Source: Spirosoma validum (GTDB lineage Bacteria; Bacteroidota; Bacteroidia; Cytophagales; Spirosomataceae). From it: a DNA stretch of 64,000 nucleotides. The translations under genes were made by a program, and so were the position numbers. The stretch covers positions 1 to 64,000 of the forward strand of contig NZ_JACXAA010000009.1 in the NCBI RefSeq assembly GCF_014699035.1. Reading direction: 5' to 3'. Position 1 is the first letter of the stretch. Every line of letters starts with the position of its first letter. Below are positions 1-8,518 of this stretch, piece after piece. The notes under the pieces are model-generated. The model saw only the letters and a list, made by a program, of their open reading frames with translations, did no database searches and was not told where the DNA came from.

Positions 1-30
1 GTGGTGTCAGGTTCGAAAACCTGACACCAC
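1..30. repeat. 30-bp perfect palindrome, member of dispersed repeat family
   Basis: A 13-bp stem (GTGGTGTCAGGTT and its exact complement) closes on a CGAA loop. It lies 40 bases past the stop of the histidine kinase gene that reads leftward. Its ends (GTGG...CCAC) and core (GTCAGGTT...AACCTGAC) match the longer elements at 22928, 31047, 32588 and 44835, so it is probably the simplest member of that family and may act as a transcription terminator. The left window edge could cut a longer element. Confidence 0.75.
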
Positions 31-70
31 GCGAACCACCACCACCACCCGATCCACTCATTGTTGACTA

Positions 71-1270
71 CTAGCTCTCAGCGACGCGGCCTTCTGATCG
101 CATGACGGGCGCTGTTATGCGTTCTGCCTGCATGAGCAGAGGGACTTTCACAATAAAGTTGCCATCGCTTTCTCCCACCCAAACAGGCTGATCGGTAAGC
201 AGCGCATACCGGGTAATGATGTTTTGTAACCCTACGCCTGTTGAGCCCTCCACCTGCGGACGCGGGTGAAGGTTATTCTGAACAACCAGGCATTCGTCTT
301 CCAGATAAATATAGACCTGTAGAGGGTCGCGGGCCGACATACGGTTGTGTTTTACCACATTTTCGACCAGCAATTGTAACGTCAGCGGAGCAATACTGTA
401 ATGGATCTGGTCGGCTTCCGGTACGTCGATGAAGATGTCGAATTTGTCCTCAAACCGAATATTGAGCAGAAATCGATAAGCCTGAATGAATTCCAGTTCG
501 GTCTTGAGTAAAACGCGTTCGTTATCTTTCTGTTCCAGAATATACCGATACGCCCGCGATAACTGATCAATAAATTTCTCGGACAACTCGGAATCGATAT
601 GGACCAGCGACGATAAAATGCTAAGGCTATTGAACAGAAAATGTGGGTTGACCTGACTCTTTAGAGCCGCAAACTGCGCCTGGATATTCTCTTTTTCCAG
701 CCGTTCTGCCCGTAATTGCACATCCTCCAGCCGACGATAAGCGCGTCGGTTCGCTGATAAATAAAAGGCCGATAGCATGGCCATTACCGTCAGCGCGTTG
801 TTGGTACGTCGGCGTCGTTCGCGGATACGTTGCCGTTCTTCAGGTGAGCGCGATGGTAGCGTTTGTGTTTGTGGCTTTTGTTGCCGGGGTTCGGGCTCAT
901 GATAAAAACCGAAACGCTGTTCGATTACGTCATCCAGTCCATGCCATAAAACAGCAAACGCACTGTTGAACGATACGGCCAGAGCGCTGGCAATGACCAG
1001 CGTAGCAATCTGGGCCGGAATTTTAAATTCGATCAGGAAGCCTTCGCCAAAGCGATGGAAAAAATGCTGCTGAAGCCATTCTGTTACGGTAATCCAGGCG
1101 TAAAAAAACAGAACGGTGATGATGGTTTCAAGCACCCAGAAGGGCATTTGCCGCACTGAGAAGAACCAACTCAGCGTTGCTCCGTTGGCATACAATCGAA
1201 TGGGCCAGTAAACAACGAACACGCTCAGAGCAAGTTGCCATTTTTGCGAATTCGTCAGACGGTAAGACAT
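71..1270 (-). CDS. LytS-type sensor histidine kinase
   Basis: A 399-residue membrane sensor kinase of the LytS/YehU type. About four hydrophobic segments lie in the first 170 residues, interrupted by a basic, Pro/Gln/Arg-rich loop, followed by a short coiled coil (about 175-205). The His_kinase domain shows the family's phospho-acceptor signature NPHFLFNSL near residue 210, and a C-terminal ATPase has LLVENVVKHN as its N-box and STGVGLQNI as its G-box. Such kinases normally phosphorylate a LytTR response regulator encoded directly downstream, which would lie beyond the left edge. The start ATG is at 1268-1270, with a good promoter 20 bases upstream. What it senses cannot be told. Confidence 0.93.
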   Translation of the reverse strand: MSYRLTNSQKWQLALSVFVVYWPIRLYANGATLSWFFSVRQMPFWVLETIITVLFFYAWITVTEWLQQHFFHRFGEGFLIEFKIPAQIATLVIASALAVSFNSAFAVLWHGLDDVIEQRFGFYHEPEPRQQKPQTQTLPSRSPEERQRIRERRRRTNNALTVMAMLSAFYLSANRRAYRRLEDVQLRAERLEKENIQAQFAALKSQVNPHFLFNSLSILSSLVHIDSELSEKFIDQLSRAYRYILEQKDNERVLLKTELEFIQAYRFLLNIRFEDKFDIFIDVPEADQIHYSIAPLTLQLLVENVVKHNRMSARDPLQVYIYLEDECLVVQNNLHPRPQVEGSTGVGLQNIITRYALLTDQPVWVGESDGNFIVKVPLLMQAERITAPVMRSEGRVAES

Positions 1271-1289
1271 AGCACGGTTGGTTTATAAA

Positions 1290-1319
1290 CAAAGCTAGGT
1301 ATTCTAATAAATCGGCAAA
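1290..1319 (-). promoter_or_regulatory. Bacteroidota-type promoter of the histidine kinase gene
   Basis: On the minus strand TAGCTTTG (1290-1297) fits the -7 consensus TAnnTTTG. TTTG (1316-1319) lies 18 bases upstream and fits the -33 box. The -7 box ends 19 bases before the ATG. The -33 box overlaps the T-run of the preceding terminator. No transcript data support it. Confidence 0.6.
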
Positions 1320-1345
1320 AAAGAAACCGGCGGAATGCCGGTTTC
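1316..1345 (-). terminator. Intrinsic terminator after the 1416-1847 lipoprotein gene
   Basis: A 9-bp perfect stem, GAAACCGGC with GCCGGTTTC, has a 5-base loop (1323-1345). On the minus strand it is followed by a T-run (1317-1322). It separates the lipoprotein gene from the histidine kinase gene. Confidence 0.75.
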
Positions 1346-1415
1346 GAGAGCGCGAATGACGCGATTCTGTTTATGAACGGAAAGCCATTTGATCGTCTGC
1401 AACGAATCGGCTAAC

Positions 1416-1847
1416 TCATTTCAGGACCTGGATCACGGCTTCGGGTTTAACATCGGGTGAACCCGTGCCCGGATAGGGCCGAATTTCGCTCAGTACGACG
1501 CGGTAGGTAGTGCCACTCAACTGAACGGCGGTTGTGTCTTTGTCTTTAAGGCCTTTTCCGCACTCACCCAGGCATAAGTCTCCTGTCTGCTGTTCATTAT
1601 CGTTGGCCAAAATAAACCCGACTTTGGCGCTGCCATACCGAATGCAGAGGGCGTTGGCTGGGCACCGACTGTCCTGAATACTGGTTACCTGTACCGCTAC
1701 GTCCTGCCCGATCCGGGTTGATTGATTGGCTGTCAGGACGACAGGTGTATTACTCTGCGGTTCTGCTGTATGGTTGTTCGACTGACATCCGACGGCCAAA
1801 CAACTGCCAATCAACAGGGCTGTTACCATCAATTTGATCGTTTGCAT
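1416..1847 (-). CDS. Small lipoprotein of unknown function
   Basis: A 143-residue protein with a type II signal peptide: Met-Gln-Thr-Ile-Lys, a hydrophobic stretch, then lipobox LAVGC with the lipidated Cys at about residue 21. The mature part begins with a Gln/Asn/Ser-rich linker and has four further Cys (SRCPANALCIR and LCLGECGKG), probably two disulfides in the periplasm. The pattern of a beta-rich domain ending in a hydrophobic strand is common in small Cytophagales lipoproteins. I do not recognise a function. It is a single gene ending in a clear terminator. Confidence 0.82.
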   Translation of the reverse strand: MQTIKLMVTALLIGSCLAVGCQSNNHTAEPQSNTPVVLTANQSTRIGQDVAVQVTSIQDSRCPANALCIRYGSAKVGFILANDNEQQTGDLCLGECGKGLKDKDTTAVQLSGTTYRVVLSEIRPYPGTGSPDVKPEAVIQVLK

Positions 1848-2080
1848 TGTGTTAAAAAAGGTTGTTCTGAGTTTAATGACCCTATGCTCCCGTAGAGGGT
1901 TGGAAAAAGAAGAAATTCAATATTACTAGCGCTTTGATGCGCTAAACGATTTCGTCTCTGGGTAAACCTAAAAAAAGGGATCGAATTCGTCACATAGGTT
2001 TATTTTGCCTTTTCGGTGGATGATTCACGAGAAAGCCGTCGCAGGAATAGAGCGTATTTTGAGAATGCATTATGCGACGA
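1848..2080. other. Intergenic region without a recognisable gene
   Basis: AT-rich upstream region of the lipoprotein gene. I see only a short hairpin, TAGCGC-TTTGAT-GCGCTA (1927-1944), and A-runs. No reading frame here has convincing composition, and I could not place a promoter box. Confidence 0.5.
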
Positions 2081-2135
2081 TGTAGGGTCATTTACCTCGT
2101 TAGACTATGATGCCAACCTGGTAAATGACTCTACA
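2081..2135 (-). terminator. Long inverted repeat after the giant secreted protein gene
   Basis: The 16-base arms TGTAGGGTCATTTACC (2081-2096) and GGTAAATGACTCTACA (2120-2135) pair at 15 of 16 positions around a 23-base loop. They start 11 bases past the stop codon at 2146. No strong T-run follows, so termination is an inference. Confidence 0.55.
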
Positions 2136-2145
2136 CCATCGCTCT

Positions 2146-5100
2146 TTACTGCTGAAAATACTCGATCTTGTCGGCATCAGCGTTGTTGGTGGTGCGGGCT
2201 TCGGTCATGCCGCTGGGTAGCACAATAACACTCAGGTTGATGACACCCGTGGTGGCCCCTGGACGCAATACCCCTGTCAGGCCAACCGAGAGTTTATCCC
2301 CAGCCCCGATCACTTGACTCGTCGTCAGCACATAGTAGTTGGGGGCCGAATCGCTAAACGTCCAGCCGTCGTTTTTCACCCCTTGCCCCCCGACGGAGGT
2401 TGCACTCTGGGGCAAGCTCAGGGTAACTTTAGCGTCTTTAGTCAGCTTGAGCGTCAGGCTGCCGCTGGTGGACACGCCGTTTAGCTCTATCACATCCACC
2501 ACCAAGGTGATATCGGTGGTGCCGTAGGCCGTCGTGGGGCGGGCGTAGAGCAGGGGCGAGAGGTCGGGTCGGGTGGGGGCGGGCTGACTGACCGTCAGGA
2601 TGTAGGGCGCACTCGCTCCCGAACAACCAGCGGCATCAGTCGCCTTGACGGTGAAGGTGAAGCTACCCAACTGAGTCGGTGTGCCGCTCAGCGTACCCGT
2701 GCTGGCTAGGTTCAGCCCCGTCGGCAGGATACCGCTGGCTAGACTGTAGCTATACGGGCTGGTGCCACCCGACGCGGTGAAGGCCTGACTGAAGGACGCG
2801 TTGCTGGTAACCGTGGTGGTGACCGGGTTACTGACTGTCACTACGGCCATGTTGCTGGTGACGGTAGTACTAGTGGTGCTCACACAGCCACTGGCCGAGG
2901 CTACCGTCACCGAATACGTACCTGGACTGCTGACCGCCAGCATATTGGTCGCGCCCGGCGTGCCGAGTACGTCGTTGCCACTGACAAAGGTGTATGAACT
3001 GCCGCCACCCGCCGTCAGCGTCACGCTGGGCTGGGCACAGCTCAGCGGCCCATTACTGACAAGGCTGGCCACCGTCAGGGGGTTCACCGTCAGAGTCGTT
3101 ACGCTGGTTGTGGACAGCCCCCTGTTGGAACGCACCGTCAGGGTAAAGGTTTGCGGGCCCGTACCGCTGGCGGTGACTGACTCACTGACCAGAGACTGAA
3201 AGGGCGTACCGCTCAGTGAAGTGCCGAGGCCGTTGGTGAGCGTGTAGTTGTAGTAGCCCGTGGTGTTGCCCACCGTCGCGGTGAACGTAACGGGACTACC
3301 GACGCAGACCACTCCTGGACTGGCCGCAAAGCCGGTAAGGGTCGGGATGGGGCCGGCATCAAATACAGTCAGGGTGTAGTCGTAGAGCGCACTTACCCCC
3401 GAACAACCAGCGGCATCCGTAACCCTGATGATGAGGGAGAAACCACCCACCTGAGTCGGTGTACCCGAGAGCACGCCCGTGGTGGCCAGATTCAGACCGG
3501 CGGGCAGATCACCCCTGGCCAGACTGTAGCTGTAGGGGCTGGTGCCCCCCGAAGCGGTGAAGCCCTGACTGAAGGCCACGCCCACCGGCGCGGTGCTCAC
3601 GCTGGGGATGATGACGGTAAGCCCCGGGGCAGTCTGGACCTCGTAGGCACCCATATCGATACGCCCCCCGCTGGGGAAGACACGGGCGTTACCGGCCAGG
3701 TCGGCAGCGGGGCTGGGCGGCATTCCGCCGTTTGCCGAGGTGTAGGCTGCGTTATCGCCCGCGTTGAGGGCCGGGCTACAGCCGTTAAGCCGCGTATCGG
3801 TGGTGCTCACAAACGGCGACGTGGTGGTCGTCAGGTTGCCCGTCCCGGCATTGTAGCCCGTCACCGACGACTCGAACAAGCTGTAGCTGGTGGTGATCGA
3901 AGACCCGGGCCCGTTGGCGAAGGTGCCCGCCCCGCCGTTACCCCACACCACACAGTTGGTCAGCACGGGGCGGCTGCTGCCCTGAAAACCGACGCTGCTT
4001 ATTGCTCCGCCGGAGCCCGCCGAGTTGGCCTGAAACGAACAGTTGGTCAGTCTGGGGTTACTGTTACCCCCAATACTCCCATCGTTGTAGATGGCCCCGC
4101 CCTGACCGGCGGCATTGTTATTCTGGAAGCCGCAGTTGATTAGGATGGGGTTACTGTTGCCGTTGGTGTAACCGGCGTTGTAGAGCGCCCCGCCCCCATT
4201 GGCGGCCCTGTTGTTCAGAAACAGACAGGTACGAATCAGGGGGCTACAGGTGTTGCCCGTTCCATTGCCGTTGTTGATCATGCCCCCACCCGCATCGTCG
4301 GGCGAGCTGCTGCCATTGGCGTTTCCACCGGTGATAAAGAAGCCATCGAGGATCGCCGAGTTGGTCAGTCCCGCCGGGTTGTTGACGACATGATAACTGT
4401 TGTCGGCGGTGTTGCCGACAGTGCCAATGTCGCCACTGAGCACGGTGGTGAAGCTGGCGGGGCTACGTTCGCTGGGACTAGTGGGGTTGCCACTAGCCGC
4501 AAAGCCGCCATAGATGGTCACCCCGTTCTTCATCGAAAAGCTGATGGTGCGATCTGTGGTTGAGGTGGGCCTGTAGGTGCCCTGGGCTACCCAGACCTGC
4601 TGAGTCCCGACCAGGTTGATCTGGGTTTGCAGATCCCCACTGGCATCGGCCCAACTGTCGCCCGAGCCCGATGCCCCCGCCCGGACATAGCGGATGGGAC
4701 TAGCGGTGGCGACCGTCAGCACATAGGGCGCACTTACCCCCGAACAGCCCGCAGCATCAGTCGCCTTGACGGTGAGGGTGAAGCTGCCCGCCTGGATAGG
4801 CGTACCCGACAGAACACCCATGGTGGACAAACTCAGACCCGGGGGAAGGCTGCCGCTGGCCAGACTGTAGCTGTAGGGGCTAGTGCCACCCGAGCCGACA
4901 AAGGACTGGCTAAAGGATTGACCCGACGTGCCGCTTATTGACGCCGGATTGTTAACGGTGAACGTAGCGGCACGACTCTCGACGGTGGTGCTGGCGGTGG
5001 CCGTACAGCCATTGGCATTGGTGACGATTACCGAGTAGTTCCCTGCCTGCGATACGGTCTGCTGGTTGCTAAGGCCCGTCGAACTGAGCCCGGGCCCGGA

Positions 5101-7044
5101 AAAGGCATACGTGAACGCTTCCCCGGTAGTGCCGCCCCCGGCCGTCAGCGTCACGCTGGTAATGGCGCAGCCCAGCGCTCCACTGCTGGCAAGTGTTGCG
5201 CTGGGTAGGGCGTTGAGCGACAGACTGGTAGTGGCCGAGGTACGCAGGCCGTTGCTCTCTACGGTGAGCGTGAAGGACTGCACACCTGTGCCGGTGGCCG
5301 TCACAGTCTGACGAAAAGCCGTAGTTGTTCCCGTACCGCTGGTGGGGGCACTCTTGTCAGTAGCCAGCGTATAGCTGTAGGTATCAGTTATGTTACCCAG
5401 GCTTGCCGTGAGGGTAACGGGACTGCCCAAACAGACAAGGTTTGGGCTGGCCGTAAGCCCGGTAATGGACGGGGAGAGCAGGGACCGGTTAAGTCGCACA
5501 CTCACCGTATTGTTAATATAACTAGCGACCAGCAGGTCCAGATCGCTATCCCCATCCACATCTCCCAAGGCCACACTAATGGCGTAAGCGCCTATGGTAG
5601 GGTCAGGGTTGGTGGCGGGGGGCGTAAAGTTGCCGGTGCCATCGTTGAGCCGCACACTCACCGGACTGTAGGAATTAGCGACCAGCAGGTCCAGGTCCCC
5701 ATCCCCATCCACATCGCCCAGCGCTACACTACCGGGAGAATCTCCCACGACAGGTTCAGGATTAATGGCGGGGGCGGTGAATGTGCCCACCCCATTGTTG
5801 AGCCGCACACTCACCGTATTACTGTTTTTATTATTGGTGACCAGGTCCAGATCGCTGTCGCCATCCAGATCGCCCAGGGCTATGCTGGTGGGAAAAATAC
5901 CTACGTTCGAATCAGGGTTCGTAGCGGGGGCAGTGAAGGTGCCGGCCCCATTGTTGAGCCGCACACTGACTGTTCCCCCCGTACTGGTAATACTGCCGAT
6001 GACCAGATCCAGATACCCATCCCCGTTCACGTCCCCCAGCGCCACACTCTGGGGATACCCCTCAAAGCTAAAATCCGCGTTGGCGGCTGCGAAGTTGCCC
6101 GACCCATTGTTGAACCGTACACTCACCCGATTGCCGTTGAAACTAGCGGGATCAGCTTTGAAAACAATGGTGATCAAGTCCAGATCTCCATCTCCATCCA
6201 CATCCCCCAGGGCTACGTCACTAGGATTAGACCCGGCTACAGTCCCTACGGCGGGGTTAGGGTTGGTAGCATGGGGCGTGAAGTTGCCAGCCCCATTGTT
6301 AAGCCGCACACTCACCGTATTGTCATCGAAATTAGCGGTGACCAGGTCCAGGTCTCCATCCCCATCCACATCCCCCAGTGCTACGTCGGAGGGCTTATTC
6401 CCCACGGTGGGGTCAGGGTTTGTGGCCGGGGCGGTGAAATAACCGGCCCCATTGTTGAGCCGCACACTCACCGTATTGTTACCAAAATTAGCGGTGACCA
6501 TATCTATATTCTCATCCCCATCTACATCCCCCATCGCCACACTGAAGGGAGAATCTCCCACCGTGGGGTCAGGGCTGGTCGCCGGGGGAGGGGTACTGAA
6601 ATTACCCCGGCCACTGCCGCCTACCCCCGTAGTGAACTGGAAGACCTGCCCCCGGCTCAGCTTGCCACCCGTAGTGCTCTGGATGGCCGTCGTGCTGGTG
6701 ACGAACACCGTCTCCCCGGGCTTGAAGTCGGTAGCTGGGTTGACCAGAAGCGTGCTGCCGCTCACGCTGGTGCTGCCCCCCCGCCCGTTGATCAGCAGGC
6801 CTCCCCGCTGGGCGCTGAACACCCGCAGGCCACTCAGACTGGCGGGGCTGGCGCTGATGGGCTGGTCAAAAGTCAGGGCTACGTCGGTGGTCCGGGGCGC
6901 CGAGTGAGCGTTACGGGCGGGAGCCCGGTTGGTGATGGTCAGGCTCTGGGCCTGGGTCAGCAGGCTGGCGCTGATTAGCAGCAGCAAAAGCATGCTGAAA
7001 GGCAGCAGTCTCAACCGGGAAAAGGAACAGAAAAAATGTCTCAT
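2146..7044 (-). CDS. Giant secreted FG-GAP / Ig-like / beta-helix repeat protein
   Basis: A 1632-residue exported protein. I chose ATG 7042-7044 because it begins a classical signal peptide (charged n-region, Leu-rich core, cut near ASLLTQAQ); the upstream in-frame ATG at 7137 would bury it. Order by residue: SbsA-like Ig domain (about 35-145); seven VCBS/FG-GAP repeats (148-521) with the calcium-binding pattern DVDGDGDLDL; Ig-like region; a He_PIG-type Ig domain (695-775); a right-handed beta-helix with polymorphic-outer-membrane-like GGA motifs (784-1135); second He_PIG (1148-1225); another Ig-like region; third He_PIG (1405-1480); and a DUF11-like C-terminal domain. It resembles a surface adhesin or matrix protein. 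I see no type IX sorting domain. GC-rich codon choice sets it apart from its neighbours. Its job is unknown. Confidence 0.9.
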   Translation of the reverse strand: MRHFFCSFSRLRLLPFSMLLLLLISASLLTQAQSLTITNRAPARNAHSAPRTTDVALTFDQPISASPASLSGLRVFSAQRGGLLINGRGGSTSVSGSTLLVNPATDFKPGETVFVTSTTAIQSTTGGKLSRGQVFQFTTGVGGSGRGNFSTPPPATSPDPTVGDSPFSVAMGDVDGDENIDMVTANFGNNTVSVRLNNGAGYFTAPATNPDPTVGNKPSDVALGDVDGDGDLDLVTANFDDNTVSVRLNNGAGNFTPHATNPNPAVGTVAGSNPSDVALGDVDGDGDLDLITIVFKADPASFNGNRVSVRFNNGSGNFAAANADFSFEGYPQSVALGDVNGDGYLDLVIGSITSTGGTVSVRLNNGAGTFTAPATNPDSNVGIFPTSIALGDLDGDSDLDLVTNNKNSNTVSVRLNNGVGTFTAPAINPEPVVGDSPGSVALGDVDGDGDLDLLVANSYSPVSVRLNDGTGNFTPPATNPDPTIGAYAISVALGDVDGDSDLDLLVASYINNTVSVRLNRSLLSPSITGLTASPNLVCLGSPVTLTASLGNITDTYSYTLATDKSAPTSGTGTTTAFRQTVTATGTGVQSFTLTVESNGLRTSATTSLSLNALPSATLASSGALGCAITSVTLTAGGGTTGEAFTYAFSGPGLSSTGLSNQQTVSQAGNYSVIVTNANGCTATASTTVESRAATFTVNNPASISGTSGQSFSQSFVGSGGTSPYSYSLASGSLPPGLSLSTMGVLSGTPIQAGSFTLTVKATDAAGCSGVSAPYVLTVATASPIRYVRAGASGSGDSWADASGDLQTQINLVGTQQVWVAQGTYRPTSTTDRTISFSMKNGVTIYGGFAASGNPTSPSERSPASFTTVLSGDIGTVGNTADNSYHVVNNPAGLTNSAILDGFFITGGNANGSSSPDDAGGGMINNGNGTGNTCSPLIRTCLFLNNRAANGGGALYNAGYTNGNSNPILINCGFQNNNAAGQGGAIYNDGSIGGNSNPRLTNCSFQANSAGSGGAISSVGFQGSSRPVLTNCVVWGNGGAGTFANGPGSSITTSYSLFESSVTGYNAGTGNLTTTTSPFVSTTDTRLNGCSPALNAGDNAAYTSANGGMPPSPAADLAGNARVFPSGGRIDMGAYEVQTAPGLTVIIPSVSTAPVGVAFSQGFTASGGTSPYSYSLARGDLPAGLNLATTGVLSGTPTQVGGFSLIIRVTDAAGCSGVSALYDYTLTVFDAGPIPTLTGFAASPGVVCVGSPVTFTATVGNTTGYYNYTLTNGLGTSLSGTPFQSLVSESVTASGTGPQTFTLTVRSNRGLSTTSVTTLTVNPLTVASLVSNGPLSCAQPSVTLTAGGGSSYTFVSGNDVLGTPGATNMLAVSSPGTYSVTVASASGCVSTTSTTVTSNMAVVTVSNPVTTTVTSNASFSQAFTASGGTSPYSYSLASGILPTGLNLASTGTLSGTPTQLGSFTFTVKATDAAGCSGASAPYILTVSQPAPTRPDLSPLLYARPTTAYGTTDITLVVDVIELNGVSTSGSLTLKLTKDAKVTLSLPQSATSVGGQGVKNDGWTFSDSAPNYYVLTTSQVIGAGDKLSVGLTGVLRPGATTGVINLSVIVLPSGMTEARTTNNADADKIEYFQQ
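5480..6600. repeat. Tandem coding repeats (about 150-185 bp) for FG-GAP units
   Basis: Seven near-copies of a unit recur inside the giant gene. A marker string resembling GCCGCACACTCACCGTATT recurs near 5490, 5650, 5800, 5958, 6114, 6300 and 6458. Each is paired with a CATCCCCATCCACATC-like string that encodes the Asp-rich calcium loop. Similarity at DNA level points to recent expansion and possible length variation between strains. Confidence 0.8.
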
Positions 7045-7177
7045 AAGGTGGTCCATTGGCTGGTAAGAAAAAAATAGCCCCGTACATTGTGGCCGGGGCA
7101 TCGCGCGCCAGGAGATAGAAAAAAGCGGGCCGAACAACCACCGGGCCAGGGAGCTTCCGGGGTACTCAATGCCTGGG

Positions 7178-7244
7178 CAAATTTAGTCCAATGCCCGTAG
7201 ACGGATGTGCAGATTTCGCCCAAAAAGGTGCACATTTCGCTCAA
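7178..7244 (-). promoter_or_regulatory. Putative activated promoter: 21-bp-phased direct repeats plus -7 box
   Basis: On the minus strand TAAATTTG (7178-7185) fits the -7 box TAnnTTTG. Upstream lie two direct repeats, 7228-7244 and 7207-7223 (in plus-strand reading GTGCACATTTCGCTCAA and GTGCAGATTTCGCCCAA, 15 of 17 identical), with an exact 21-bp period. They end 21 bases before the -7 box. Such phasing is typical of LytTR or AraC activator sites. The leader would be about 130 bases and carries a GCCCCG/CGGGGC hairpin at 7077-7099. Confidence 0.5.
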
Positions 7245-7469
7245 CCCGTTGGAGAATAGGGGTGAAAAGGGAAAAAGCAGTCCATGAGCTGATTGGGCTG
7301 CTATGAACCGGCGTTGCTGAGAAGCATCTCTGAAGGGTCTCGAGGATGTTCGCCATGGGGGCGTGCTGGTGGAAGCGATTAGTGAGCCAGGGCTTATTGC
7401 GAGACGGTCAATAGCTTAATAGGCACCGCAGTCTAATGGCAAAGTAAACTCTCCACGCTGCCACGCCAT
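7245..7469. other. Intergenic region, nothing recognised
   Basis: No reading frame with convincing codon use and no strong hairpin was found. It lies upstream of the direct-repeat operator of the giant gene and may hold further control sites. Confidence 0.4.
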
Positions 7470-7583
7470 TTACTCTTGACTTTCCCAACTTGGCTTGAGC
7501 GAATATTCCGTTTCTTTAATCGCCCGTTTCAAGCGATGGTTCCACCGATTGCGCCAATTCGAGCTACGTGCAAGCTCAAATTG
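7470..7583 (-). pseudogene. Possible C-terminal gene remnant
   Basis: Between two in-frame stops lies a 37-codon stretch with protein-like composition (QFELARSSNWRNRW near its start, YSLKPSWESQE at its end) and no start codon. Rich in Trp, Arg and Glu, it looks like the tail of a lost gene rather than random sequence. I cannot name the family. It could equally be chance. Confidence 0.2.
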
Positions 7584-7701
7584 TCATCTCACTAACCAAA
7601 ATCAAAATCTCACATCAGAGCTGAGTTTGTGAGACTGGTTTTTCTTCCAAATGACGAATTTGGTCCCTTTTTTTTAGATTTACCCGTCTCCGCAAAGAAA
7701 G

Positions 7702-8505
7702 TTATTTGGATTCACTAACGGAGGAAGGTATACCCACTTTCTCGTACAGTTTAGCCAGCCGATGTGCATGTTCGTCGTAAGCGCTTTCAAACAGTGTTAC
7801 AGCACGCTCAGAGCCTACTACGTTAGCAGCTGACAAAACGTTGGGTGGCTGCCCGGCTTCGGTGAGCAGCCGGGCCACTTCAGCTTTAATGCAGTTGACA
7901 ACAATGGCTCCCCCGACAGTTGAGCCTGGGGCTACGGGCGTATCCAGACCCGGAACGGTGATCATGGCATCGCCAACCGGAGCGCCCGTATCCAATACTA
8001 AATCGGCAAAGTCGCTTAGTTTTTTACCATCCGGGCGTTTGCTGGTACTCTTTTCGGCATGTTTTGTAGTGATAAGCGCAACGACCTTCAGACCATGTTG
8101 CTGACAGATTTCGGCCATTTCTATAGGCACTACGTTGCTACCACTGGAAGAAATAATCAGGGCTGAGTCCTGCTCCGATAAGTCATAATTACGTAAAATT
8201 CTTGCGGCCAGCCCTGGTACGTTTTCCAGAAACATCGCCTGACGCTGCCCGTTGGCGCCTACAACTAGGTTATGAAACGAGAGCGATAACTCGACAATCG
8301 GATTAAAACCCGGAAATGAACCGTAGCGTGGCCACATCTCCTCGACCATAATGCGACTGTGTCCACTGCCGAAGAGGTGCACCATCCGCCCGGCTAGAAT
8401 CGTTTGGCTGAACCATTGAGCGGCCTGTTGAATAGCGGCTTCCTGCTGCTCGATGGTTGATAAAATGGCTTGGGTACGTTGAAGGTATTGACTCGTTAAG
8501 CTCAT
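7702..8505 (-). CDS. SIS-domain sugar-phosphate binding protein (UPF0309-like)
   Basis: A 267-residue cytoplasmic protein with a single SIS (sugar isomerase) domain. The phosphosugar loop is visible as HLFGSGHSR near residue 43, and a second nucleotide-sugar-type loop IISSSGSNVVPIEMA near 120. It resembles the UPF0309 group, whose members probably bind or isomerise a phosphorylated aminosugar. The gene starts 13 bases after the stop of the ROK kinase gene, so both are likely one transcript: the kinase would make the sugar phosphate and the SIS protein would bind or convert it. The exact substrate is unknown. Confidence 0.85.
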   Translation of the reverse strand: MSLTSQYLQRTQAILSTIEQQEAAIQQAAQWFSQTILAGRMVHLFGSGHSRIMVEEMWPRYGSFPGFNPIVELSLSFHNLVVGANGQRQAMFLENVPGLAARILRNYDLSEQDSALIISSSGSNVVPIEMAEICQQHGLKVVALITTKHAEKSTSKRPDGKKLSDFADLVLDTGAPVGDAMITVPGLDTPVAPGSTVGGAIVVNCIKAEVARLLTEAGQPPNVLSAANVVGSERAVTLFESAYDEHAHRLAKLYEKVGIPSSVSESK

Positions 8506-8518
8506 GTTGGTTTAGGGA

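Noticed and set aside
5765-6978. Long plus-strand reading frames opposite the FG-GAP part
   Set aside because: They are mirror images of Asp-rich repeats, with low-complexity Arg/Ser/Pro composition and no start signals.
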